From NCBI RefSeq assembly GCF_958298935.1, contig NC_084940.1, positions 18,967,146 through 19,031,145 of the forward strand: DNA of 64,000 nt, written 5' to 3'. Below the pieces are notes generated by a model. That model worked only from the letters and a program-made list of their open reading frames with translations, was not told the DNA's origin and ran no database searches. Shown here in pieces: positions 33,373-45,160 of this stretch. Position numbers and translations under genes: made by a program. Position 1 is the first letter of the stretch, and the number at the start of each line of letters is the position of its first letter. The stretch comes from Phragmites australis (taxonomy: Eukaryota; Streptophyta; Magnoliopsida; Poales; Poaceae).

Positions 33373-36300
33373 TGTCAAGACCGGTCCAAGGAAAAGACAA
33401 AGCTCCCCTATGTGCTAAACCTAGAAATCAATCCCAATATATAGTGATTTCATAGATAAATATCATTACAATATCACTCTTAATCATCATTAAATGTCTT
33501 ACAAAAGTGGCCTTCAAGGGCCAAGATCAAAGTAAAACTGCAGTGGAACTACATAGACTATAATCCTTTATGATGACTCCACGGGCTAAACTGATGTAGA
33601 AAGCATCATAGAATGATCCATCCTTAGTGAAATCATTAATTTCTTCTCCACCTGAGTGTTTGGTGATAGCAAGAGTGAGCACATGTCATACTTAGCAAGT
33701 TGTGAGAAAATAATATGCATATGAAGGTTTTAACAATAATATGGCAATATAGCTCTTTTGCATAAAACACCATTTAAGTAAAACACTTAAAAAATAGTAA
33801 TAATTAAGTGAATAACAGTAAATAACCAACCGTGTCAAGATTCTATCCATCTTGACTTTACCAACCTTCCAACACCTCAACAAAGGTTCCTACCACAAAG
33901 GTTGAACAACAGGTCAACCATAGTTCCCACCATCATGATTGATTAGACTAACCAAACCATCAAGTTCTAATCTGTGAGGTTTTCCTTGCCACTCATAACC
34001 GTGAGTGCGACTAATTAACCAGTTTTACACTTTGCAGAGTCGTACACTTTACCTACAAGTTATGATTATCCATTATGCCCATGCCGATCAAACAAGTACA
34101 TACTTCTGACGTGTGTAACCAGAAAATCACTACAAAACATTTACAATGCTCCTCTCAGCACGTGCATACCTACTAAGGTTTTACCGCTACATGAATACAA
34201 CTCATCAACAGAAGCTTCCTCTTGCACCAATGGATCAGACAACTAGATGGTCTACACAATACTAAGAATATGCAAATTAATTGGCTAAGCCCATCCCATT
34301 ACAGGCTTGTGATTGTATTATTTACTCAGAAAGATCACTCTATGAATGGCCCTTAAATTTGAGCAAGACTCACATACCCAACTGTACATCTTGTACCAAT
34401 CTTATCAAACCACTTGCTCAAATCCTTATACAATGTTGCTATAAAAATTATACCATCATCTTTTATCATTGTTGGATAGGATCATTATCATATCCCATAG
34501 AGTCATTATCATGATCACCATCCCAAAATAAGGCTAAGCATCACCTACCCTTCCATAACCAAAACCATGGCAATAAGGATGATAAGGCAAGACTATGGTA
34601 AAGCATAACTCTTGGGATTCCTAGCAAAATTATTCGCATGCATGTTTGTAAGACAAAACATTTTAAAAACTACGATGAATATGTGCAAGAACATAACTTG
34701 TCTTCACTGTACTGAGTTGGATCTTCAAAGTGTTGGTCCTAAAGTCCATCTAGCTCATTTGGAATATTGGTGTCTACTTGTAAACATAAGTCAAAAGGCA
34801 ACACATAAACATCAAGATAAAAAAGGACCAAGCATCATACAACAAACATCTTCACACACAAGATCACACTTTTTCAGACATTCCGACGAAGGAATAGATC
34901 AAACTGGAGCTGCAGTTGAAAAGTTACAGCTTCTAAAAGATTAAAAATAGAGAAAAAGATTAAATACATATGAAATTATGTGATTAAAAATTTTCTGGAA
35001 TTTTCATATGTGATTAAATACATATGAAATCATTATCATATGATTTTCTGGGAGTTTTAGAGAATTTTGTAGCATTTATTCGAATTATAAAACTATATAA
35101 AACATTAAACATTATTAAATAACATTATTAAAATTATTTTGCAATATTATAGTATTATGATATGAGCAACTATTAATAATTAGAGGAAAAGATATTTATG
35201 CTGACTGTGCTACAGAGTCAACTGACAAATGGGCAAGCAAGCCGACGTGGCGGTCTATGTAGCGGCTAAGATGGCGCTGACTAGACCTATATGCCGTGTA
35301 AGCACTATCGCTAAGGTGGCCGACAGATACTCACGCTGACATGTCTGCACATGTGTCGCCGAGGTGTCCTGCTGACGCGGCAACTGACTGGGCATACTTC
35401 ATTAAATCTAACATGTTGCTACTCGATCTAACAACTCCGATCGTTTGCCTAGACTCTAATCATAGCCGCTCAAACGAAATCGGATGGTGGAGTCAGAAGG
35501 CGACGACAGTGACCACGCCCACAGCGTCGCTTCTCCGGAAGGTCACCGGAATCGGGTTACGGTGCTCTGTTTGCTCCGACAAGCGGTGAAAAATGATCAT
35601 GGGAGTACGACTATCCCGTTCGACTAACATGTCAGCGTCGAGGCACTGTCCAGAGGGCCGGCGACGACAGGGATCAAAAGCGGCAACTGTGAGCTGCGGA
35701 CCTGGGCCTCTCTGGCTATGGTTTCTCGACGAGGGCGAGGGGAAAAGATTACGGTGCTCCATGGGTTCCTCGGGGTCTCCTACTTATGACCTGGGCATGA
35801 GAAGAGTCTGGGGTAAATTCGAGTTAGGGTTCGGGTAAAACCGGCGGCAGCGGCAATCGTATCCGAGGCGGACGTCCTCATTTGAATCCCGTTCGAGAAA
35901 AGATATAGCAGGGATGGCTTCACATGGTCTTTACAGACTCCGATGTCCATCTTCTAGAAGATCCTCGTCACGGCTCCGATCGAATTTAGGCGAGCTCCCA
36001 TGCCGAGTTGGTTTCGAACGCTGCACAAGGAAGTCCTGGAGGAAGACGACGACTCGGTCTGATATGGCCCAGAACGGAGGAAGGAAAGGGAGGGAGGAAT
36101 AGAGCAGAGCGGGCCGTCGACATGCGCGGTGAGGGCAGATAGAGAAGGTGGGAAAGATGGGCTGGTTAGGGTTGCCAGGCCGATTAGACTTATGATTTCC
36201 TTTTCATTTTCTTTTCTCTATTTCCTGTATTTCTACATGTATATAACATGTACCCTATGTATATATACATAAATAAGCAGCACATATACTCGTGTAACCA

Positions 36301-36591
36301 AACAATTCAAGCAATCACTCATGAATGTATTATATTTAGATATATTTATGTATATGTATAAACTTATATAAGGAAAATAGCCTCTTCATATATTTATATA
36401 TGTTTATACACATATATACATACCCCCATATGTATGTACATAAGCATGTATACATATATATACTTAGGATTTTATTTGCTTCATGTGAAACTTTTATTTC
36501 ATTTATAAAAGTAGTTTCATTTGATGGCCCATATTTTATTTATTTATTTTATTTCATTTATAAAAGTAGTTCAGGATTTTGGGTTACTACA
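33373..36591 (-). mobile_element. Solo LTR, diverged Tekay-type
   Basis: It begins TGTCAAGACCGGTCC and ends GGGTTACTACA, 3219 bp, with a perfect TSD TATAG at 33368-33372 and 36592-36596. Inside it, 33984-34238 shares several short blocks (CTCATAACCGTGAG, TTTTACACT.TGCAGAG, CACTTTACC) with the other Tekay-type LTRs at 4620-4890 and 12195-12475, although the rest is quite different. A GC-rich block at 35200-36180 gives long frames on both strands with no protein features. Confidence 0.9.
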
Positions 36592-36596
36592 TATAG

Positions 36597-37200
36597 TATC
36601 TACTGTCTTATATTTTCTCAATGTTATAGAAGATATTCATCAAAAATATTTTGCATTATTTTTTGCTATTTATTTAAGCAAAATATGAATCAAAATATGA
36701 AAAAGCGATAGTAGGTGTAGACCTTCTATATATGTCAGGCAAAAAATTCGTTGCTGATGTATTAGACTCCACTTCTGAGGAAGATGGTGACATACAGTTA
36801 CTGTTGAAGACATAAACTTTGTACATGTTAAATATTTGGTAAACACTTTGAAGGTAATCATCATATTAATATGGTGTAAATCTCGCAAAATATTGGGGAG
36901 AAACTTATTGTTATGATATGGACTACGTACAATTAAGACGGACCACACTACTGTTACCATCGATGTCATAGGCTCCACTATCTTGTGTTTTGCCAATATA
37001 ATTGAAAGTAAGCACCAATATAAATTTTGCATATTTTCTACAAATTATTAAAGCTAATATGAGGCTTAAATAAATAATAAATACAATAAATAAATAAATA
37101 ATTGCAATAAAACAATTGAAGAATATAATAAACTGCAAATATATTAAATTATGGAGTATTAGTGAGGTAATACATGTATATTGCATTAGTATATAACAAG
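36597..37200. repeat. Unclassified repeat sequence, right part
   Basis: It continues the sequence interrupted at 33372. Two or three degenerate units of about 150 bp can be seen, with GACTCCACT, GGTGACATAC and GAAGGTAATCATCAT in common. The 37040-37140 part is a run of A/T with AATAAATAAATA. No gene is seen. Confidence 0.4.
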
Positions 37201-39682
37201 TGCAATTTCTGAAGACCTGAGGGTCTGGAATGAATATTTACATGAGATGAATAAACATAACATAATTTATTCAAGGTCTGAGGACTTAATCATAAATAAC
37301 ATAGTGCTATTATTTAGTTTTTAATGCAAGGGCGTAATTTCTTCAAATTCTACAGGGGTTTGTAAAAATGCGCTGGTCCAATGGGCTTGAAAACCCATTC
37401 AAACCTTTTGGCTCATATGGTCTATTTGGAAGAGATCAATTTATAAAGCCAGGAGGGTCTGGTTAGGGTTGTCTTATTCCCCTCCTGAGCCCCCTCACTA
37501 GCGGCACCGCCAACTGATCACCGTCGTTGTTGCAGCAATGGTCGCTGGTAGGAGCGTCGCTATGAAGAGCTGCCGGAGGGCACAGAGACAACGTCAGAGG
37601 GGGCTCTTTACTGGAGGGTGAAGAGCGGAGATGCACTGCCAAATTAGGGTTGGATAGCCGCTGTCTTGAGGAGACACGTGCCACCAAACGCCACCGGAGG
37701 GCGAGCTCCGCCGAAGTGGGCGGTGCGGCTAGCTACTACCAGCATGCCAAGTTCATGAGGCCCAAGCAACCAACCGCCGAGGTGTAGGGCCATTGCCAGT
37801 TGACTTCGTCGCCTGGTCCAGCGCCGCCTCGGGTGGGGCAGGCATCACCTGTGGGCGACAGCTGTCGGAGGGGGCGCCGACCAGCAATTGGTTCGCCATA
37901 TTTCCGACAGAGGGCCTTGAGCCACTATCGGATCTGATAGTCGTGGTACTCTCGTTGACATGGTGGACATTCGAGGAGTTAGGACCCGAGAAGGATTTAT
38001 ATAGATTGTTATGAAGTATTATGAACAGTAGACAACAGTGAGAAGTACTAGGTAGAGGAATGAGATCTTGTTTATTTAATTACACATATATTTGATGTAT
38101 ATAGAATGAAAGAATAAGTTCTATCTATTTGAATAGACATCTCTCCCCGATAAATATTCGTTCGAGAAGCATCTCTCTGGAACAATTTATCTAATTAATC
38201 ACTTGATTTGTTTCGTAACACTAACTTCGCAATAATGCATTCCCCTTCCGCACCCACGACATTTTACCGGCCACAACACACGCGCAGATCGCGCGCCGAG
38301 CAATACAATCGGAGCCGTCCGTCTCAGCCATCGCATGGTGCCATGGTGCATGCGCGTTCGTGCTCGCCCCCTCTGCTTTAACAGTTTTGCATGGTGGGGC
38401 CCAGATGCAGAGGGCAGAACGGCTGTCGGTGGTGGCCTCTGGGTGGTGGGTCCAGTTCCCAGCTGAGCCAACATCGATCTCTTGAATCCTGTCCTCTGCA
38501 GAGTTATAAAATGCAACGCAGCAGCAGCAGCTGCTGAGCCAACATCTCTTTAATCCTGGAACCACAGCAAGTTAAGGAACCCTGACTTAGCTAGCTTTAA
38601 CAACCAACACTGCGACGCGTTTAACTTGCGAATTGTGAGGGAGCACGGTACCGATTCGATGTACGTATTAATGATACCTGGAATAGAAAACAACGCAGAC
38701 ACAAACATCCTACGGCCGGGAAGTCACTCGTAAGCCTGACAATTTGCTAAGCCCTTCCAAGAACATGCGTCCAGTTTATTTGTGTCGAGGACATTAATGT
38801 ATTTTTTTTGGGGGAGAAGGACATGAATGTATTAGTGCACAGTTTGGTCATTTCTATCTTAAGAATAGATTTACGAAATTATAAAGATTATATTGACACT
38901 TAATTTTTATGATAAATTTATTAATATATTCTCATCTAACGAAACTGAACTCGTTGATGCCAATCAATAAATACAGTATTGAGAGTTTGACCACACAAGT
39001 TGTAGGACACTACTTATTTTAGATTGAGCTAGGCAATGTGTCTAGCTTGATACTACCTTTTGCAGTTAGTTGGTACGACGTGTTCCCTCACCTTTGTTAG
39101 GTGGACTCGGGCTTACCTAGTGGGAAGCAAATTGAAATTTGAGGAAATGACGCATGCCCTACTTCCATGTTGGAGGTTGAAGGTTCAAGTTCAACCACAC
39201 ACAAAAAGAAAGAAATACAGCTACATTACTTTATACCATTTCATGCAGGCCGACCTAACATCTGTTGTTATCAGATTGAAGAACAAGAACATCGACATCA
39301 ATCATGCACTGTACTGAATTGACAAGAAGATAGGTTCTTGATTTAACAAGAAATCGGTTAGCATCATTGTTACGAAAGAGATTACACTAGTTTAACCGAT
39401 GAACCATTTTCTATTGCAGTGCATGATATCTCCTACTACTTGAATTTTGGATCAAAAATAGAAAATCCTGTTGGAAATTGGAAAATAGCATCCGATGTTA
39501 CTGAACAATTTACCCATCTATATGACGTTATAAACATTGCCATGGCTCTAATGTATAATTTTGACCGCTCTCATTTACATGAACATATATGATAGTAAAG
39601 GGCTATAACAATGTTATAACTAAAAATGCTTTCACCAGGAACCATTAGTACCACTTCCATTTCATATGACAAATCTAAATTA
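37201..39682. other. Unclassified 2.5 kb, no gene I can support
   Basis: From 37320 to 38010 the sequence looks like a promoter plus GC-rich leader (TTTATAAAG near 37440, then GGTTAGGGTTG and a G/C-rich stretch), possibly an old LTR, but no ends were found. 38199-38570 is moderately GC-rich with a short CAG run at 38518-38530. A near repeat (GGACATTAATGTATT and GGACATGAATGTATT) lies around 38788 and 38820. The remainder to the CACTA left end is AT-rich and without signals. Confidence 0.5.
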
Positions 39683-40020
39683 CACTACTACAGAAATAAT
39701 TTAGTGGGACACCTCTGTATAGACGGTTCTTTGGAGCCATCTGTGTAAAGATTATCACAGACGGATTAAAAAAATCGTCTGTGATAATAACAAGGCCCCT
39801 CCAGAAATGGTATAGACGGTTTCTATTTAGAGCCATCTGTAATAAAATAAATATCATAGACAACTCTAGATTAGAGCTGTCTGTAATATTAATACAGACG
39901 ACTCGTATTTGAACCCGTCTATAATAAAATGAATATCACAGACAGCTCTAAACATGAGCTGTCTATAAAATTAATGCAGATGGCTTCAAACACGAGCCAG
40001 CGAAGAAAATAGCTAGGATG
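39683..40020. repeat. Left terminal and subterminal repeats of the CACTA element
   Basis: After the terminus, AGACGGTT, CAGACGGATT, AGACGGTTTC, CAGACGACTC, CAGACAGCTC and CAGATGGCTT follow at roughly 30-60 bp spacing, often as inverted pairs separated by a short loop. In En/Spm such repeats bind the element's TnpA protein; that role here is inferred from the family. Confidence 0.85.
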
Positions 40021-40756
40021 ATGGGACACTTTATTACATACAGCACTATATTTGAAATCATATGTAATATTAGAATAGTACATCATCCCTTACCTCCAGA
40101 TCGAAACAGAACAGTATCGGCCAAACAGTGAAGAGCAGTGGGAGCTTTTGGAGGAAGAGGTCGGTGATTTTCACAAAAAAATTGTTAGATTTCGATGATA
40201 ACTTGAAGATCCATTGGTATTTGTTACTCCAAGGCAAGTATTATATTCTAATTTAGTTTAGATGGTCTAGATTTGGTTTGGAGAGCTAGTTAGATCTAGA
40301 TTTTTTCCATGATGACATAGTTTTGCTCTATTCATTCGATGATGTAGATTTGTATTCTAATTTAGTCTTGAGAGGTCAACTATATCTACATCTAGACTTA
40401 GAGTTTTTTTCATGATGATCTATAATATATTAGTTGTTCTAGGTATATATATGAAGCTCAAAGTATAGATCAAGGTTTAATTATGTGTTACTATAAATGG
40501 CTAGCTTTAATCTAGTGTTCTAGATAAATTTTGGATTTTTGGTATACAAACATAAAATTATCAATAACTATATAGTATTCAACGATAAGTTTTGAATAAA
40601 TATGTGCCCTTATTTTTAGGTATTCATGTATATAATATAATGGTAATCGTTAATTTTTTTGATCAATTATCATTTGTATGGTTCATTCATGCATGCAAGC
40701 ATGGTAGCTCTCTTTTATTAGGTTGATTTGAAATTAATTTACTTCATACATTATAG

Positions 40757-43700
40757 ATGAGTCGTGGCTGGATGTACGGTTCCTGTACAAACCAAGGGTA
40801 CCTTGATGGTGTGATGACTTTTCTGGCAGCTGCCGAGGAGGATCGTTTGGAGAAGGGTGTTCAACTTATATACTGTCCTCGTTATGATTCTAGAAATGAA
40901 AGATCCTTTCTTAAACAGAATACAGCCCTACAGATCCAAGCGCACTTGATTGTCAGGGCTTCAAATCGGACTACACGTGTTGGACCAAACATGTGAAGAG
41001 TAGAATGTGTTACATGAAGACGTTGGTATCTTTGAAGAACCCGGAATCGACGTAAGAAGAGAAAATGACATGGAATTTAGTGCAAATGATTATGACTGTG
41101 GTGGTGCAGGCAATGATGATATGTTGGATTAGATACTGTGCGATGCAGACGTGAACTTGAGTACTCGGAGAGACTTTAACAAATTCATGTGCTTGATTGA
41201 GGACTCGAAGAAATCATTTTTCCCTAGATGCAAATCGGAATACACAAAGTTGTCATTGGTTCTTGAACTGTTTAAATTGAAAGCAAGTGATAGTTGGTCG
41301 GACAAGAGTTTCATGGCGCTATTAGAACTCTGGACATGCTTTTAGATGAAAATGAGATGCCAAAAAGCACATACGAAGCAAAATAGGTTCTTTGTCCATT
41401 GGGGATGGATGTAGAAATGATACATGCATGTCCGAATGACTATATCCTCTACCGTAAAAATTTATTGGACTTACATTCATGTCTAGTGTGCAAAGCATAA
41501 GAGTTAATCAGACGATGGTGAGGTGAAAAGGAAATTCCTGCTAAGGTGGTGTGGTATCTGCCTATAATTCCGCGTCTTAAGCGTTTGTTTGCAAATTGAA
41601 AAGAGGCCAAATTGTTGTGGTTGCACTTGGAGGGCCGCAAGCAAGATGGAAAGCTAAGGTACCCTGCCGATTCTCCCTAGTGGAGAAACATCGACACGAT
41701 CTTCGATGACTTTGGTGTAGAACCGAGGAATATAAGGTTTGCTTTGAGCACAGACGGAATGAATCCTTTGGGAACATGAGTAGAATGCACAACACTTAGC
41801 CAGTTGTTCTTAGTATTTACAACCTACCTTTTGGTTGTGAATGAAGTGGAAGTACTTGATGATATTGCTACTTATCCAAGGCCCGAATCAACCTGTGAAC
41901 GATATTGATGTATACCTAAGACCATTGGTGGAAGATGTAAAAATATTGTGGAATGAAGGGGCATAAGTATAGGATGCGTACAAAAGAGAGACTTTCACGC
42001 TATACGTCCTATTGTTCTGCACGATCAATGATTTACCTGCACTACGTATTCTTTCGGGCCAGAGTAAACAAGTAGACACAGTGTGCACTCATTGCTCAGA
42101 TGGTACCACAAGTATGTGGCTGCCCCACTCGTGCAAAATAGTGTTCATGCGCCACCGTAGGTTCCTTAACATGACTCACCCATACTGCAACGTGAAGGAA
42201 CAATTTGACGGAACAAGGGAGAGAGATTTATGTCCAAGGCACTAAAGTGGCCAAGAGGTGCATAGTATGGTTAAAGATCTCGATGTTATGTTTGGAAAGG
42301 GGAGTAAAAAATCTAAGGATACCGGTGGCATGTGGAATAAGAGATCAATATTATGGGAGCTATTGTATTGGCAGCACCTTGAAGTTCGCCACTGCATCAA
42401 CATCATGCATGTAGAGAAGAATGTGTGTGAAAGTTTGATTGGTCTTTTACTTAATATTCCAGGCAAGATGAAGTATGGCCTCAACGCAAGTCTTGACTTG
42501 GTTGATTTGAAGATCAGGCTCGAGTTAGCACCTGAGCCATTTGAAAAAGTTAGAATGAGGCTTCCTCCTGCTTGCTATAATCTGAAAAAGGCTGAGAGAA
42601 CCGAACTATGACGGTGCTTGCAGAGTGTGAAAGTTCCATCCGGTTACTCCACGGACATCTCAAAACTTGTTTCAATGCAAGATCTGAAATTAGTTGGCAT
42701 GAAGTCCCATGATTGTCATGTGTTGATGACACAAATACTTCCTATTGCAACCCGAAATATCCAGCCAAACCTATCTCTGATACACAATCATCAAGCTGTG
42801 TTACTTCATCAACACAATTCTCAGAAGGTCATCGATCCCAAAGTACTTGATGTTTTATAGGCCAATGCGGTGAAGACACTATGTCATCTTGAGATGTACT
42901 TTCCTTCGTCCTTTTTTGATATCATGGTACATGTTATCACTCACCTCGTAAGAGAGATACAGATATACGGCCCAATATTCCTACATAAGATATGTACCCG
43001 TTTGAGAGGTACATGGGAATTCTCAACAAGTATGTATGGAATCGATCTCGTCCGGATGGTAGCATCATCCAAGGTTATACAACAAAGAGGTAGTCGAGTT
43101 CTACATCGATTACAAGGAGCAGCTCAAACCAATAGGTCTACCCATGTCTCGAGTATGTATGGAATCGATCTCGTCCGAAGGGTAGCATCATCCAAGGTTA
43201 CACAACCAAAGAGGTAGTCTAGTTCTACATCAATTACAAGGAGCAGCTCAAACCAATAGGTGTACCTATGTCTCGCCATGAGAGGAGACTAGATGGGAAA
43301 GGGACCATAGGTAGGAAAGTAATCATTGCTGACTTTGCCACGTTATCTAAAGCCCATTTCATAGTCTTGCGACACATGACTGAAGTATCCCCGCATATCG
43401 ACATGAATAAGTGCATGCTATGCAGAGAGAATCCAGGCCGTACGGAGGCTTGGACACAAAATAGCACAACCACAGCTTCAACAATTGGTTGGCAGTGTGA
43501 TTCAGTAATAATAGTTCAACAGAGAACAACATTGGCTAGTTGGCAAGGTGGCCAAGTCACATAGTTGTGAAAATTGAAGCATACGACATAAATGGGTACA
43601 CCTTTTGTACTAGAGTATGAAATAGTAAGTGCACGGTACAAAACATGGTGTGCGCATAGATATCTTCTAGGAAAAATGTGGGGTCTGTGCGTACTATAGG

Positions 43701-44096
43701 TACAACGAGGAGATTTGGGAACTTGACTATGCGTTTCAAGATCCCCCTTTTCTGTGACGTTGGGTCACACTTTCAAGTGTTAAGGTAGATAACTACAAAA
43801 TGACTACCGTCGACCTTGAACGTGTCGTGTACAAAGATGAATCTTTTGTACTTGCTAAGCAAGTTGTCCAGGTCTTTTATGTGCAAGACCCGGCAAATCC
43901 AAAGCTTCACGTAGTCCTTCAAGAAAAAATAATAATTGCCAGAGTTGAGAATATCATTGACAAAGAAGAGTACAATCAAATTGATGAGTACCCTCTTGAA
44001 GATGGCATCGCTCTTAACAAAGAACAACTTCCGCCTGTAGCGGCTTGCTATTTGCGCATCGATCATCAAGAAGCGCTGATTGTTAAAGCTGTATGA
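40757..44096 (+). pseudogene. TNP2-type CACTA transposase, decayed
   Basis: The start at 40757 (MSRGWMYGS) opens the transposase-associated domain (YLDGVMTFLAAAEEDRLEKG). The Transposase_21 region follows in fragments at about 41390-42610: DVEMIHACPND, RRLKRLFANR-like sequence near 41575, YLRPLVEDVKILWNEG, ETFTLYVLLFCTINDLPA, LSGQSK, HSCKIVFMRHRRFL, and LRHCINIMHVEKNVCESL-type sequence near 42390. DUF4218-like sequence (CHLEMYFPSSFFDIMVH, 42885-43260) and DUF4216-like sequence (GYTFCTR near 43590; VDLERVVYKDESFVLAKQ, 43806-43860; stop 44094-44096) complete the usual order. Many stops and frameshifts are present, and a 123-bp tandem duplication lies in the DUF4218 part. This protein cuts and joins the element ends in the nucleus; this copy cannot. 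Confidence 0.9.
43029..43274 (+). repeat. 123-bp tandem duplication inside the transposase
   Basis: Two copies start with AGTATGTATGGAATCGATCT at 43029 and 43152 and run through GGAGCAGCTCAAACCAATAGG to about 43274. They differ at only a few positions. 123 bp is 41 codons, so the duplication itself keeps the frame. Confidence 0.92.
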
Positions 44097-44169
44097 TGTT
44101 ACTCGATTATTATGTACCTATATATTGCAATCTAATATGTTAAATTGTGTTAGTTATAAATTTACTTAA

Positions 44170-44715
44170 TTTTTTTTTCATCTCATTAATTTACGGTTTG
44201 TATGAATTAGTTATGAATTTTGCTAGTTTTAGTTCAGTTCAATAAATACATCTAATGTTCAAGTTTAATTTAGGGTTACATTAATTTCCTAAGTGAGACC
44301 TATACCATGTGATAGTACACATTAAACCAAAAATTTACATAAAAGTTTCATCTCATTTGGAGTTTGTATAAATTAGATATGAATTTTGTAAATTAAAATC
44401 AATTGTTAGGAAAATTATTAGCTCAGACGGTTCGTACATTTATGGTTTAATATGTACTATAACATGGTGTTAAGATCAATAAGTACAAATAAGAGTACAA
44501 TTAAATTTGGTTACTTCCCTCTCTCAGATTGCAACTACCTAAACGAAGAATAGCTTATGAGACCAATAGCATATTTAGTGTTGATGTTAAATTCTGAGTT
44601 ATAGTAACATGAATGAGATCTCCACCATTTGATAGTACACATTAAACCATAAATTTAAATAACAATTTTATCTTTTTTGGAGTTCGTATGAATTATTTAT
44701 GAATTTTGCAACTTT
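44170..44715. repeat. Degenerate tandem duplication, unit about 320 bp, in the CACTA intergenic region
   Basis: GATAGTACACATTAAACCA followed by GGAGTTTGTATAAATTAG and TATGAATTTTG occurs near 44310-44390 and again near 44632-44712; a third partial copy of the last block is near 44195-44215. AT-rich, no coding signal. Confidence 0.65.
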
Positions 44716-44948
44716 TTGGAAAATCAATAGTACAGACAGGTTATTAGTTTGAATAGTCTATAATACCAGTACATATGACTATTTATAAAGAATCGTCTGT
44801 ACTAATATCAGTACAGACGGCTATATACAACGAGCTGTCTATAACCATAATATTAGTATAGACGGTTCTTCATAAATAGCCATCTGTACTAATATTAGTA
44901 CAAACGGCTCTACCTTATGATCCGTCAATACTAACGAGGGTATAAATA
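44716..44948 (+). promoter_or_regulatory. Internal array of CACTA subterminal-type repeats leading into a TATA box
   Basis: Between 44730 and 44930 the element's subterminal motif appears repeatedly (CAGACAGG, CAGACGGCT, TAGACGGTT, CAAACGGCT), with inverted partners such as CGTCTGTACTAATATCAGTACAGACG. A TATA box, GGTATAAATACC, follows at 44939-44950, then a C-rich leader. The arrangement looks like a second promoter, driving the downstream gene, that carries sites for the element's own DNA-binding protein. Promoter activity is inferred. Confidence 0.65.
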
Positions 44949-45160
44949 CCGTTCAACCCACGCCACCACCCAATTCATTCCTAATCCCTAGCCGCCTCCT
45001 TCTCCCGCGCTCCTCCTGGTGACCTCCTCGATGACTGAGCTCCTCCTCGACGTCCCCCCTCCTGGCGACCACCCTCCCTAGTGATCTCCTCCCAGCCTCC
45101 TCCCTCCCGGCGCCCCCCCTCCCAATGACCTCCCTCCCCGGTGACCGGTAAGCATTTCGA
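44949..45160 (+). other. C-rich leader and candidate splice donor of the second CACTA gene
   Basis: The leader CCTAATCCCTAGCCGCCTCC is followed by a repetitive TCCTCCTGGTGACC block and a fitting donor, GACCG|GTAAGC, at 45148. The first ATG (45031) opens only 16 codons, so no first exon can be asserted. Confidence 0.4.

Noticed and set aside
39060..39317. An 85-codon plus-strand frame left of the CACTA element
   Set aside because: No domain, no promoter and no codon pattern supports it; it is ordinary AT-rich intergenic sequence by eye.
45031..45081. First exon of the second CACTA gene starting at ATG 45031
   Set aside because: The frame closes after 16 codons and the sequence is repetitive, so only the promoter and donor are noted.
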